Assembly: GCA_029834535.1 (NCBI GenBank)
Contig: JAQMWT010000391.1
Coordinates: 248,001-312,000, forward strand
From: Chrysophaeum taylorii
Lineage: Eukaryota > Sar > Pelagophyceae > Pelagomonadales > Pelagomonadaceae
Length of the DNA: 64,000 nucleotides
Direction of reading: 5' to 3'
Part shown: positions 8,985-19,257 of the stretch, piece after piece
How positions within the stretch are numbered: position 1 is the stretch's first letter
Layout: each line of letters starts with the position of its first letter
The notes under the pieces: model-generated
Database searches by the model: none
Told to the model about the DNA's origin: nothing
Seen by the model: only the letters and a program-made list of their open reading frames with translations
Translations under genes and position numbers: made by a program

Positions 8985-10225
8985 CTACTGATTATCGTCG
9001 GAATCCCCCCCAAGGTCCACAAAGCAGGCGCAGCGCGACATGGATTTGAAGATGCCGTCCTCTCGCCCATATTTTCGCTCGTTCCTGCCGTAGGTCCTGT
9101 CAACGGTGATGGGGTTGACCCACTGGGCAGTGCCAATAATCTTGCCAACAATTTTGCTGTCGTTGTCGAGGACGAGAAGCGGGCCGACGGCGGCTTCGAG
9201 GTTTTCCGAGCGAGGAAAGTCAAATCGAGTGGTTTCGCCTATACGGACTCTAGTTCCGGCATCGTAAAGCTCGGCCCGCACGCGAAACGGTTCGTCGAGC
9301 GTTCTCAGACTCGATGCCTTGATTCTAAGCGGCATCCAGTTGGCGGTCAGAGAGTGCGCGACGACGTCGGTAGAGGCGAGCTCGATACGACGATTCTTCT
9401 TGTCGCCGGCGATGACGACGTAGGGGTCGGCGGTCGTGGGCGGCAGCATCTCGAAGACGTCGTACCTGCGAGCACCATTTACACGTGCGTGGAGGACAGT
9501 AGGCGTCATACCACGCGTGTTCAACCGGCTTGACCGACACGGCGAAGAGCTCGAGCACCAAATCCATCGCGTCGCCCGGCGTCCATTCGTGAATGCTGCC
9601 GACCGTCGTCGCGTTCACGATTTCGGTGTTCACATCGCGATCGCTGTTGCGCCTCACAAGTTCCTTTCCGTGGACGACGCCGATGACAGCAGCGAGGGCA
9701 TTTGCATCCGTGCGCGCGTCGTCGATCAGACGAGACTCGTCTTGGCGCTCATCCTTGAGCTCCGAGTGATGGATGTTCGTTGCGCGCTTCGCCGCCTCTT
9801 CGGCGTGCTTGACCTCCTGACGTCTCTTCGCGAGCTGCGCGATCGCCGCGAGCGCATCGTCGCTGAACGCCACCGGGTCGCGGATCACCGAGCAAAACTC
9901 GTCGCGCGTAATGACAGAGTCGCCGTCCACGTCCAGCATGTGAAACAGTTTCATTTCGTCGAAGATCGATCCTTTTTCTCGAAACGTGTCGTTCGTTTTT
10001 CGGGTCGTGAACAACAACTCGGCGACGCTGATGACCTGCGCATCTCGCGTGAGCACACATTTGGTTCGTATACGGACACTGCCAATAAATGACCCCGTCC
10101 CCGTTCGCGTCGAACAAATCGAACGCGGCGTCGGGCGAAGATCGAATAGCTTCGGGCTTCCATGTGTGGGCTTTGATCGTCGACCTCGGCCGCCGCCGCG
10201 TCTGCGCACTCGCTTTGTCCGCCAT
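8985..10225 (-). CDS. EF-hand protein with C2-like C-terminal domain (3 exons)
   Basis: My model joins exons 10225-10094, 10035-9512 and 9465-8985, with introns of 58 nt (GTCATT...GCGCAG) and 46 nt (GTATGA...CTCGCAG). The first junction rebuilds a complete EF-hand loop, DANGDG followed by VISVAEL; a second loop, DVDGDSVITRDEF, lies wholly in exon 2. The two loops are the only clear calcium sites. The C-terminal half (WYDVFEML...DPYVVIAGDKKNRR...RVRAELYD) has the strand pattern and the DPYV element seen in C2 domains. A calcium sensor or membrane-recruited adaptor is a reasonable inference. The ATG at 10225 starts MADKAS. No ortholog name can be given. Exon continuity is strongly supported by motif reconstruction. 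Confidence 0.78.
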
Positions 10226-10755
10226 CTCTCTCTCCCTGCGCACGGGTTTCTCGATAATTCTGCCTATGAATTATTGAAGTGCCCACTGGTGTAGACAGAC
10301 AACCTTCTAGTGCCCGTTACACCACAACGGCACCGGGAACATTCTCCTTTTAGAGTCCGTTACTAAACTTCAATAATTGAATAGACTCTGCGCGTTTCGT
10401 GGTTGAATTCGTTGTGCTTTTTTTTGAGAATGTCGGGAGTCCCGGCCGGCCGGGGGACCAGACCACCGAAGGGGGTTGGGAGGATAGACCACCTCTGTTG
10501 TAGTAGTTGGGAAGGCCCTAGCCGTCGTAAAATAAAATGTCCGCGGCGCGCGTTCGAAATGTGGTTAGAGTCCCGAACGCGGAGGGCCACGGTGTAGCGA
10601 GCTCACGATGTCCGTCCACACTCCGGCGTTGTGAGAGCGTTGATACGAAGCACGGGTCCTCCTTACTACTACAAGGCTTCTCGAGAGCCTGTCGAACAAA
10701 TAAGAAGCGATAGAGCAGCAGCAGCAGCAGCAGCAGAAAAGGTGATGTCGGGTAG
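10226..10755. other. Intergenic region, no gene seen
   Basis: This 530-bp interval lies upstream of the EF-hand gene and downstream of the sulfotransferase-like gene, both on the minus strand. It contains a GC-rich patch around 10440-10600 and a (CAG)n tract at about 10715-10735. The open frames are short and lack motifs. Confidence 0.45.
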
Positions 10756-11982
10756 CTAGAAGAGAGGTGGGTCTTTTTTTCTCCCCCTCAGAGCTCTTAT
10801 AAATGCCCCATCAGCAGAGAGCGCGGTACCATCGATGCAGTTCTTGACGTCATAGCCGAAGCATCGATAGTCGGGCGTGAGCACATGGCAAACCGCTCGT
10901 CGAATCGTGTCGTTCGTGGCGAGGATCCTCGCCATCTTGGCGCGGGTCTGCAAAGGATCATCGCCGCCGGCGACTTGGCCAAAAACTCGAGGTGGCGGGA
11001 CGTAGTCCATGTATTGTTCCTCGGTCAGCCGGGAGCCGTGGAGCATTTTTTGCCAATCGTCCTCGATGGTGTGAACGTTGCCGATCAAGTCGAACTTGCC
11101 GAAGGCATTCTGGAAGGCGCCCGACATGAGCGACATGTGGACCGCATTTTCGTTTGGCCAGTGCATGTCGCCCGTCACAATCTTCTCGATGACTGCGCGC
11201 GGGTCGTTCTGATCGAGGGCAATCTCCCGTTTGACGCGGTCGACGTCCTCGGCCGACGTCACCTCGCCGTACTCGAGGGCGATGAACTTGTCGTAGCCAG
11301 CCAAAAAATGCTGGAGCGGCTCGCGGACAAAGGTGAAGACATAAATGCTCTCGTAGCACATGTCGCTGACGTCTGGGAGAAAAAACTTTTGAGGTCTCGA
11401 ATTGTCGTCGCGAGAGTAACAAGACGCGCGATCGAGCGTCACGTAATTTCCCTCCTCCACAAACTTTTCGATCGCCATCATACCATCAAGCAGCGTGTCG
11501 CGAATCTCCTCGACGCCCACGTTGACCGTTGGCACGTACAAAGCACAGTGCCCCCGCGTCCCGGCGACCACGCATTGCGGAGGAATGTACCGCCAGAACG
11601 AATACCAGTTCATCGTCTGCGACACGATCCCGTCGGTCGATCGCGTCTTTCCCTTCTCTAACCCGATCTCGACGCGCGCGGCATCGAGCGTCGCCTGGGC
11701 GACATGCTTGGGAGTCCCGTGCTCGCACGTGAGGTGGTCGGGAATTTGGTCTCGCGCTTCGCGGAAGTACGGGCTCGAATCGTACCCACGCCAGAGCACC
11801 GCGTGCGTCAGCATTGCCAACTCGAGACGACCCATCACCTCCTCACGCCCCGCGCATGTTACTATCTCTGATGATGAGGAAGACCACCGCGCGCTGAATT
11901 CAACTCTACAATTCAAGTGTTGGGCAGAAGTTTCTGCTTTTCGCCGAACCTTCGCCTGTCGTATACATTGTCGGAAGTCCAT
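10756..11982 (-). CDS. Sulfotransferase-family protein, possibly divergent
   Basis: The 408-residue frame shows the fold markers of Golgi-type sulfotransferases (Sulfotransfer_2-like). ALYVPTVNVGVEEIR sits where the 5'-phosphosulfate loop (usually with a Lys) should be. IYVFTFVREPLQHFLAGYDKF matches the 3'-phosphate-binding FVR-x-P...S-x-Y element, and DYRCFGYD is a common C-terminal ending. Two expected residues look altered: the loop Lys is not present, and the Ser of the second motif is Ala. The enzyme may therefore be catalytically weak or inactive, or may use another donor geometry. No signal peptide or membrane anchor is visible at the chosen ATG, so an upstream exon carrying a signal anchor may be missing. 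Confidence 0.6.
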   Translation of the reverse strand: MDFRQCIRQAKVRRKAETSAQHLNCRVEFSARWSSSSSEIVTCAGREEVMGRLELAMLTHAVLWRGYDSSPYFREARDQIPDHLTCEHGTPKHVAQATLDAARVEIGLEKGKTRSTDGIVSQTMNWYSFWRYIPPQCVVAGTRGHCALYVPTVNVGVEEIRDTLLDGMMAIEKFVEEGNYVTLDRASCYSRDDNSRPQKFFLPDVSDMCYESIYVFTFVREPLQHFLAGYDKFIALEYGEVTSAEDVDRVKREIALDQNDPRAVIEKIVTGDMHWPNENAVHMSLMSGAFQNAFGKFDLIGNVHTIEDDWQKMLHGSRLTEEQYMDYVPPPRVFGQVAGGDDPLQTRAKMARILATNDTIRRAVCHVLTPDYRCFGYDVKNCIDGTALSADGAFIRALRGRKKDPPLF

Positions 11983-12931
11983 GCTTGCCTGTTCTTCTCA
12001 AACCAGAGTGTCCCCAAAAGTTGTGGCGGAAACGTTAAAGGGCAGCCACGTCAGCGCCGAAAACGCCCGAAAAACAACACACTCGTGACTGACTGACTGA
12101 CCCGCGGGTTTTAGTTTGTTCACCTGTCTCGTCGGGGACCGTGTGGTGAACGGCTGCTGAAACGCGTTGAAATTGGCCACTCAAGTCGGCCGCTTTCAGA
12201 GATGCCTTCGTGGTGTTTACTTTTTTTTTACGAAATAGCGTAGCGGCAACAGATTCGGGCCAAACCAACGAGCCTCCTCCACGTTCTTTGGAAAAAATTT
12301 CGACACGAGGCTTCCATACTGGACGACGCTTTCGCGACATGGGACGACTGTCGGTGCGGTATGACCGTCGTCTGAAGTTATTATTATTTTTTTGGGTTGC
12401 ACTCCTCATCATCTAGTTCCCAGAGTTAATGAATGGCCCTCGAGGCGACGCGGGCTGCCGGCACGTCGTCAAGACCGACGCGGTCTTCGACGCGAAACAT
12501 TCCAACGACGTTGCTTTCGCGCGCACCGTGCTTGGCGAGACTGTTCGCCCGACTCGGGCGGTCGAAATGGCCGCGCGACGCCTCCTCCGTCTCCAGGAGC
12601 ATCTCTCTCGCGCCCCTTCAGCGACGCGACGCGACGCGACGCGACGCGACGCCGTCTTCCCCCCGATGGAGTCCATCGAGTTCTTCTGGCTCGACTTGGG
12701 CGCCTCCCACAGACAATAAATATAACCGCTGTCCGAACCCCCCGCGCTAGCGGCTGTGTCGTCATCCATTCCGCGCTCACACCACGTAGAACGTCGAGAC
12801 CCTCGAGAAGGGATGGCGCGCGGACACCCCCCCACCATGCGACTCTCCTCCGAACAACAAAATTCTATCACCATCCTCCAGAAGCGACGCAACTTGGGCG
12901 CTCCCTCTGCACTAGACAAACGACGATCAGG
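11983..12931. other. Intergenic region with a pentamer minisatellite
   Basis: About 950 bp separates the sulfotransferase-like gene from the 3' end of rotatin. It contains poly(T) runs near 12221 and 12385 and a (GCGAC)6 minisatellite at 12621-12650. Overlapping open frames on both strands across 12390-12920 are driven by the GC-rich repeat and show no domain. I see no gene. Confidence 0.5.
12621..12650. repeat. (GCGAC)6 minisatellite
   Basis: Six perfect copies of GCGAC run head to tail. The unit is five bases, so it breaks reading frames and argues that the surrounding open frames are not coding. Confidence 0.92.
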
Positions 12932-15900
12932 TCAGGTCAGATCGTCGCCGGCGAGGATGTGGGTGATAGCGAGGATGGCCCGCTGGCCAGTTTCCTGGAG
13001 GTCGGGATCGACTTGGTCGTCGGTGGTGGCGAGGCGGCGATGGGCTGCGTCGAGGCGCTTGGAGGCCGTGGCGTCGCGTCTTAAAATCGCGCGGGCCTTC
13101 TCCGAGTGGTGGAGGAGGGCCCAAAGGGCCGAGGCGGCCGCGGCGAGGACGGATAGTGGTCGGGAGGCGAGCGCGCGGACGAGAAAGTCGAGGAGCGGGG
13201 GCTGCGCGAGAACGCGGCCCTTGTTTCTTCGGAGGAGCGAGAGATTTCGGAGCAAGAGGGCCGCGAACTGCGCGAAGCGGTCGTCGTCGTCGTCGTCGTC
13301 GTCGTCGGGGGGTTTTCGACGACTCATTTTTTGGAGGTGTTGTTGCGCGACCGAGGTCGGCGAGCGGTTCTCGTCGCACTGCGAGTAGTAGTGGACCAGA
13401 TCCAGGAGGAGCTCGGGGGTCTGCTCGTGGGCCAGAACCTTTTTCTGGGCGTCGGCGAACATGGTCGCCGAGACGAGGAGACGGAGGAGCTCGAGGGCTC
13501 GACTCTTCGCCGCCCGACGGAGCTCGAGGCTCTTGTCGTCGACGCCGAGCGCGGCTCCCGCGGCCGCGAAGCGTCGGAGCGCGACGATGACGTCCCCGAT
13601 AAAGGTGCCTTGGAGCAGCACGCAGCGCGACGGCGAACTCGCGAGGTGTCGAAGGCAGGCGGCGGCCGCGTTGGCGAGGCGGGCGTCGTCGCGGGGGCAC
13701 GACGGCTGACGTCGCCTTCTGCTGGCTCGGACGGTCAGGTCCATGAGACGATGCGCGAGCGACGGCTCGCGGCGGCCCTTGCGGTGTTGGTGGTGGGGTT
13801 GCTTTTTCGCGACGCCCGCGGAGAGGAGCGATCGCTTCGCGTCGTCGTCGCCCGACGCGAGATTAGTGGCGGCGCCGACGAGCAAGTCCACGAGGACGGG
13901 AGATGTTTCTTCTTCGACCGTTTCGAGCGGTTGCCAGGCGGTCGCGAGCGCGTTTGCCACCGCGTCCGGCGAAAGCCCCTCCCGCGCGAACGGGCGACTT
14001 CCCGAGGAAGGGTCGAGGAGGAGGAGGGATCGCGCGAGGAGGAGGGACCGCGCGGCCGCGCGCGTCGCTGCTCTCCTTTCGCGCTCGCGGCGACCGGCGA
14101 TCTCGGTCAGATTCGCGGCGGCGCTCTCGAGGCGCTCGACCGACTTTCGCAGCAAACTCGCGTCCAGAGCGCGTTCCCGAGCGCGGCTGCTCGCGTCGAG
14201 CAAACACGCGAGCGCGGCGCTCGCGACGTCGACGGCCGGGTTAATATGATGATCCTCGTTCTCGTCGTCTGGGCCTTTGCGGCGGCGTCGCCCCGCCACC
14301 ACCTCCGAGTAGTCTTCGAGACCCTCCACTCTCGCGATCAGTCCGTCGCAGAGTTCGGTCGAAACGAGGTCTTCCGTCTCGCGACGACGACGACGACTAT
14401 GATGATGAAAGAGGGAATGCACGAGCCTGGCCGCGGCGCGCGTCTGCGAGAGGGTCGCTCGGGGGTCGTTGAGCGCGCGGCTCGCGGCTCGCGCGACGAG
14501 GTCCGGGTGCTCGATCGGCTCGTTCGTCGCGACGAGATCGGCGACAAAGTCCGCGGCCTCGACGAACACGGCCGCGCTTCGTCGTTGGCGTCCGAGCGCC
14601 GCGACGGCCGAGGCAACGAGTTTCGTCTTGGTCGCGAGCGAGGACCGCGCGGTCGGATCGCGCGCCGCGACCACGCGCGCGCATCTTAGCGTCGTCGCGG
14701 CCGCGGCGTCGGCGACCGCGGCGTGGCTCCGCCAGCGGCGTCGCGCGACGGCCGTCCAGCCTTCGCCCGCGAGCAAGGTCCGTTCGGCGGCGGCCCAGGT
14801 TCGGAGGGCGTGGTGGGTCGACGTCGCGTTCGCGTTGGCGGCGACGAGATCGATTCCCGCGCACCTCGCGACGTCCGAGACGTATTTTTCGCCGTGAAAA
14901 TTCGATGGATCGGCCGCGTACGGAGCTATGGCGGCGACGCCGCGCGCGGCCAGGTCAGACGCCGACGGCCCGAATGTTTTTTTTTTGTCATCCGTCGTCT
15001 CCTCGAGGGTCGCGAGGGCCAGGCACAGCTTGGCCGCGCCGAGCCAGAAAACCGGCGCGAGGAAGCAGGCGGTCTTCTCCGAGCCGCCGCCGTCGTCAAA
15101 GTCGTCGCCGCCGCCGCCGCCGCCGCCGCCGCCTAAGAGGGTCCGGAGCGCGGCAGCGGCGGGCTCGAGGGAGAAGCCGCGAGAGGTCGTAACGGCGAGA
15201 TAGGCCATCGCCGCGCCGCGGACCGAGGGCGCCTCGCAGAGATCGGCGGCCGCCTTGGCCGCGAGGTCGCACAGGTCGTCGTCGGGCTCGACGACGACCT
15301 CGGCCGCGAGCGCGAAACAAGTCGCGCGGACGTCGGCGTCGCGGTCGCGCGCCAACTCGGAGACCAAGGCCGCCGCCGGAATCCTCGCGGCGTCCGTTTC
15401 GCGCGCGGCGCGAAACAGACACCGCGCCGCGAGCCGGAGCGGTCCCGAGCCGCGAAAGGAATCGTTTGGCGACCGCGGGCGCGCGAGCCGCTCGAGGCTC
15501 GAGACGACGACTCCGTCGTCGACGAGAAGCCCTCGCGAGGACGCGTCGAGGACGCGGTCCAAGGCCGCGAGCGCGGCGGCGGCGACGCGCGGCGACGGGC
15601 CCGCTTGAATCGCGAGCGCCAGAAGCGTCGCGGGCGATTTTTGGGAAACGAGGTGCGGCGCGGTGTCGCACGTCAACATCACGAGCCCGCAGCACGCGGT
15701 CGCGACGTCGTCGTCGACCTCGTCGTCCTCGCGAGACCGACGCTTCCGGCGGTGCGCCCGAAGTCGCTGGTCGAAGGCCGCGGGCGCCACGACCTCCACC
15801 ACCGAATCCCACAACGACTGCCACCTCGCGTCCTCGAGGTCGAGACTCCCTGCTATCGCGACCAGCAGGAGGACCGCGTACCTGAGCGCCCGGCGCTCCT

Positions 15901-18865
15901 TGCGGCCGCGCGGCAACGAGCTCAGCGGCCGCGCGAGGGCCTCGTGCCAGTCGGCTTTGGCCAGCTCGGCGCGCGCGAGGGCGCCGCGGCACGCGAGCCA
16001 GCGCCGCGCGTCGACGAGCATCTCGCAGAACTCGGCGCGGCTCGTCGCTCGCGCGAGCCGCTCGCACAGTCGCTTGGCCCCGGGAGTCCACGCCTCTTCG
16101 CCGCCGCCGCGGCCGAGCTGGGTCAGCGCGGCGCGCCGTCCCGCCTCCCGCACGGCGGCGGCGTCCTGCTGGTCCTCCTGCTCGCCGTCGTCGTTGACCT
16201 GGTGATACGGCCGCCATCCTATCCGAACGTCGCCCCAGAGCGCGTAGCCCGAGGCTGGCGCGAAGACGCGCGCGGCGACGTCGTCCAGCAGCAGCGCGCC
16301 TCTGCCCGTCGTCGTCGTCGTCGTCGTTTCCGCGTCGTCGTCGTGCCAGCGGCGCGCGTCGAAGACGAGGGCCGAGAGTGCCGCGGCAGCGCAGGCGCGG
16401 TCCCCGGCGTCCTGGAAAACGGTCTTCGAGGCGTCGTCTCCCTTTAAAACTAACTTTGGCAGGAGCGCGTCGACGATCGCCTCGTCTACGTCCAAGAGCG
16501 AAGCGGTCTCGCGCCAGGCGAGGGCGAGGAGAACGCGGAGCGCGGCGGAGGTCGCCGAGGGCGGGGCATTTGGACTCGAAAGGGCCGCGAGGGTTGCGGG
16601 CAAGAGCTCGGGCGGCGGCGACGGCAGGTCGCAGCCGTCCAGGATCGCGTCGCGGGCCGCCGCGGCGAGGTCGTCGAGGCCGCCGCCGCCGCCGCCGCCG
16701 CCGCCGCATTGCAGGGTGGCCTCGAGCGCTGCCGCGAACTTATTGCACACATCCTCGATGTCCCCTTTGTCTTCTCGAAAGGGCGGCGGCGCGGGGTAGG
16801 TCGTAGGGTCGTCGACGACGATCTCGGCGTCGTCGTAATCTTCGCCGGGGAGAAGGGCCGAAGCGGCCGCGCGGCGGGAAGCGGGGTCCCGCGAGAAGAG
16901 CGCGCGGACGAGACCGGACTTGGCGGGCGCGCCAGGGCCCTGGCGAACGTCGAGAATTTCGAGCCAGGGCGCGTCGGCGGCCGACCAGACGGAGTTGTTG
17001 AGGATCGGAGGCGCGGCGGACACGAGCTGAGCGACGAGGTGTCGAGCCGCGCGCCAGGTCCTCGGGCGCGGAGAAAACGCGCCAGTCCGCAGGACCCAGG
17101 CGCGAATGGGCCGCGCGCGCTCCGAGACGAGGAACCGCACCGTAGCGCGGCGCCAGGTCGCCGTCGCGAGGGCAATCCCCGGGCCGCCGAGCCTCTCGTC
17201 GCAGAACCACCGGTCGTCGCCGAGCGCGTCGACGAGCCGCGCCGGCGCGCTCCTCGCGAGGAGAGCCTCGCAGCAGAGCCGCGGGAGCGGACCGTCAGCC
17301 ATGGTGAGGAGCGAGAGGACGAGGGCGACGGCATCCTCCACGATGACCCTCTTGTCGTCTTCGGTCGGGGTGCCGACGGCGACGCAGCCGAGGACGAAGG
17401 CCGCGGCGTCGGCGACCAAAGCGGGCCCGAGGCGCTCCTTTTTTCCCTCCGAGGGCGGCGCGAGCGCGCGCAGGGCCCGGAAACGCGCCTCGACGTCGTC
17501 GTCGTCGCCGTACAGGAGCGTCGCGGTGAACGCGTCCGGCTCCTCGTCGTCTTCGCGACAACGAATTCCGCCGACGCGCGAAAGGGTCTCGAGCGTCGCG
17601 CGGGCGGCGGCGAGGACGTCGGCGAGCGTGGTTGGGGGGTCGGTGGCCCTCGCGGCATCCGAAAAGGCCGCGTCCGCTTCGGCGAGGACCGCGGGATCGA
17701 CGAGGGCGGCGATCGCGTCGCGGAAGACGGGATCGGCGCGGCGAAGCGAGGCGTCCGAAACGGCGAGGCGAGCGAGCGCGTCGAGCTTTGGCGGGAGGTC
17801 TGGCCGGCGTATCGCGCAGCAGAGCCGGAGCGCGAGGGCGTGGGCGTCGGGATCGGTCGGGGCGTCCAGCGCGAGCAAGCAGGTCCCCACAAGATCGTCG
17901 GCGGGCGCGGGCTCCACGAGGAAGGGAGCCACCGCGACGAGGATCTCGGCCGCCGCCGCGCGCGCCTCGCGCTCGGCGAGGGTTTTCGCGGGACCGACCG
18001 CGATCGGCGCCGCTGCCCGGAACACGAGACCGCATGCCCCCGACACCGAAAGACCGTCGTCTTGGTCGTCGTCGTCACCGCCCTGGAGGAGAGCGTCCTC
18101 GCGGGCGGGCGGGTGGCGGCGGCGCGCGGCCCGAACGTCGCCGTTAGACGCGCGCGCGCACGAGGGATCGAGGGCCGCGTCCATAGCTCCTCCGAGGGCC
18201 GCCTTGACCACGGCCAGGAGGGTCTCCAGGGCGCGGTGGCTCTTAGCCTCCTCCTCGAGGAGCGCGAGGACGCACCCGGGCCGCGCGAACCACGTGGCCC
18301 CCGGGAGCACGGCGATCGCGCGTCGAAGCTCGGCGAGCGAATTTTCGTCGACGCCAGAGGCGAGCGCCGTCTCGAGCTCGATGACGTACCGCTCGTCGGA
18401 CCGGCACAGCCAGCTCGCGGGGAGCCGCCAGCCCTTGCGCGCGGCCTCGACCTCCTCGTCCTCCTCTTCTTCGGGAATGGGCTCGAAGGCGCTCGGCGGC
18501 TTTTTCGAAGGTAAAGGTCGTTCGAGCTTATCGAGGATCGCGGCGAGGGCCCGGGCGAGGGGTTCGGTTTTGGCCAAGGCGCGCCGCGCCCGCTGCAGCC
18601 TCGAGAAGGCGTTGGATTCCACCAGCATCTCCTGGGAGGAATCGGACTCCGAGTCGACGAGGCCCGCGAGGGCTGAGAGGGCAGCCGAAACGGTGTCGCG
18701 CCGGACCTCGTCGCGGACCGGGGCCGCGGCCTCGATTTCGATCAACCCCAGGAGACCCGCAACCAGGTTATCGGGGGGGTCGGTCGTCCGCAGCTTGAGG
18801 GCCACCCCCCGCATCGCGCGGCTCCGGACGTCCGCGACGGCGTGAGTTAAGCCAGGGACGTCCAT
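12932..18865 (-). CDS. RTTN: Rotatin (RTTN/Ana3) homologue, centriole-assembly HEAT/ARM protein
   Basis: A single uninterrupted frame encodes 1,977 residues of helical repeats. The N terminus (GLTHAVADVRSRAMRGVALKL) matches the conserved rotatin start, where an E/D-I/V-R-x-R-A-L motif opens the armadillo-like domain. The C terminus (LLLRNLSLLRRNKGRVL, then SALWALLHHSEKARAIL) matches the diagnostic A-L-W-A-L...K-A-K end of rotatin. Human rotatin is somewhat longer (about 2,200 aa). Rotatin and fly Ana3 act in centriole and basal-body assembly, so the organism should build flagella. It starts 90 bp from the divergent CUE gene, suggesting a shared promoter. Large opposite-strand open frames are shadows of the GC-rich codon use. 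Confidence 0.85.
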   Translation of the reverse strand: MDVPGLTHAVADVRSRAMRGVALKLRTTDPPDNLVAGLLGLIEIEAAAPVRDEVRRDTVSAALSALAGLVDSESDSSQEMLVESNAFSRLQRARRALAKTEPLARALAAILDKLERPLPSKKPPSAFEPIPEEEEDEEVEAARKGWRLPASWLCRSDERYVIELETALASGVDENSLAELRRAIAVLPGATWFARPGCVLALLEEEAKSHRALETLLAVVKAALGGAMDAALDPSCARASNGDVRAARRRHPPAREDALLQGGDDDDQDDGLSVSGACGLVFRAAAPIAVGPAKTLAEREARAAAAEILVAVAPFLVEPAPADDLVGTCLLALDAPTDPDAHALALRLCCAIRRPDLPPKLDALARLAVSDASLRRADPVFRDAIAALVDPAVLAEADAAFSDAARATDPPTTLADVLAAARATLETLSRVGGIRCREDDEEPDAFTATLLYGDDDDVEARFRALRALAPPSEGKKERLGPALVADAAAFVLGCVAVGTPTEDDKRVIVEDAVALVLSLLTMADGPLPRLCCEALLARSAPARLVDALGDDRWFCDERLGGPGIALATATWRRATVRFLVSERARPIRAWVLRTGAFSPRPRTWRAARHLVAQLVSAAPPILNNSVWSAADAPWLEILDVRQGPGAPAKSGLVRALFSRDPASRRAAASALLPGEDYDDAEIVVDDPTTYPAPPPFREDKGDIEDVCNKFAAALEATLQCGGGGGGGGGLDDLAAAARDAILDGCDLPSPPPELLPATLAALSSPNAPPSATSAALRVLLALAWRETASLLDVDEAIVDALLPKLVLKGDDASKTVFQDAGDRACAAAALSALVFDARRWHDDDAETTTTTTTGRGALLLDDVAARVFAPASGYALWGDVRIGWRPYHQVNDDGEQEDQQDAAAVREAGRRAALTQLGRGGGEEAWTPGAKRLCERLARATSRAEFCEMLVDARRWLACRGALARAELAKADWHEALARPLSSLPRGRKERRALRYAVLLLVAIAGSLDLEDARWQSLWDSVVEVVAPAAFDQRLRAHRRKRRSREDDEVDDDVATACCGLVMLTCDTAPHLVSQKSPATLLALAIQAGPSPRVAAAALAALDRVLDASSRGLLVDDGVVVSSLERLARPRSPNDSFRGSGPLRLAARCLFRAARETDAARIPAAALVSELARDRDADVRATCFALAAEVVVEPDDDLCDLAAKAAADLCEAPSVRGAAMAYLAVTTSRGFSLEPAAAALRTLLGGGGGGGGGDDFDDGGGSEKTACFLAPVFWLGAAKLCLALATLEETTDDKKKTFGPSASDLAARGVAAIAPYAADPSNFHGEKYVSDVARCAGIDLVAANANATSTHHALRTWAAAERTLLAGEGWTAVARRRWRSHAAVADAAAATTLRCARVVAARDPTARSSLATKTKLVASAVAALGRQRRSAAVFVEAADFVADLVATNEPIEHPDLVARAASRALNDPRATLSQTRAAARLVHSLFHHHSRRRRRETEDLVSTELCDGLIARVEGLEDYSEVVAGRRRRKGPDDENEDHHINPAVDVASAALACLLDASSRARERALDASLLRKSVERLESAAANLTEIAGRRERERRAATRAAARSLLLARSLLLLDPSSGSRPFAREGLSPDAVANALATAWQPLETVEEETSPVLVDLLVGAATNLASGDDDAKRSLLSAGVAKKQPHHQHRKGRREPSLAHRLMDLTVRASRRRRQPSCPRDDARLANAAAACLRHLASSPSRCVLLQGTFIGDVIVALRRFAAAGAALGVDDKSLELRRAAKSRALELLRLLVSATMFADAQKKVLAHEQTPELLLDLVHYYSQCDENRSPTSVAQQHLQKMSRRKPPDDDDDDDDDRFAQFAALLLRNLSLLRRNKGRVLAQPPLLDFLVRALASRPLSVLAAAASALWALLHHSEKARAILRRDATASKRLDAAHRRLATTDDQVDPDLQETGQRAILAITHILAGDDLT

Positions 18866-18955
18866 TTTTTTGAATTTGTGAGCCGTCCTCGGCTAATAAC
18901 AATCAAAAACAACAACAACGGAAAGTACTGACGCCAGACAACTTACTGCAGTGCG

Positions 18956-19217
18956 ATGAGCGAGGCCGAGCTGACGATGCTGGCCTCGATTTTTCCGAAC
19001 ATCCCGGCGGAGCCGATCCGCCGGGCCGTCGAGATCACGGGCTCGGCCGACGCGGCCTCGGGCTGGCTTCTGGAGAACGACTGGCGCGAACTCGTGGGTG
19101 CGCAGCCGCAGCTGCCAATCGGCCTCGCGGGGGGCGAGGAGGAGGACGACGACGAGGAGGAGGAAATGCTCCCCGCGGCGGCGGCGGCGGCGGCGGCGGC
19201 AGATTCTTCATCTTTAC

Positions 19218-19257
<40 letters not shown>

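Noticed and set aside
9466-9484. 19-nt GT-AG interval as the second intron of the EF-hand gene
   Set aside because: A 46-nt GTATGA...GCAG intron gives the same frame with a normal length and a better junction (AWYDVFEML).
12392-13084. 230-codon plus-strand frame spanning the GCGAC minisatellite
   Set aside because: It depends on the pentamer tract and runs into the antisense of rotatin; no domain.
16709-18514. 601-codon and 579-codon plus-strand frames opposite rotatin
   Set aside because: Arg/Ser/Ala-rich shadows of GC-rich codon use, with no domain; rotatin N- and C-terminal signatures are on the minus strand.
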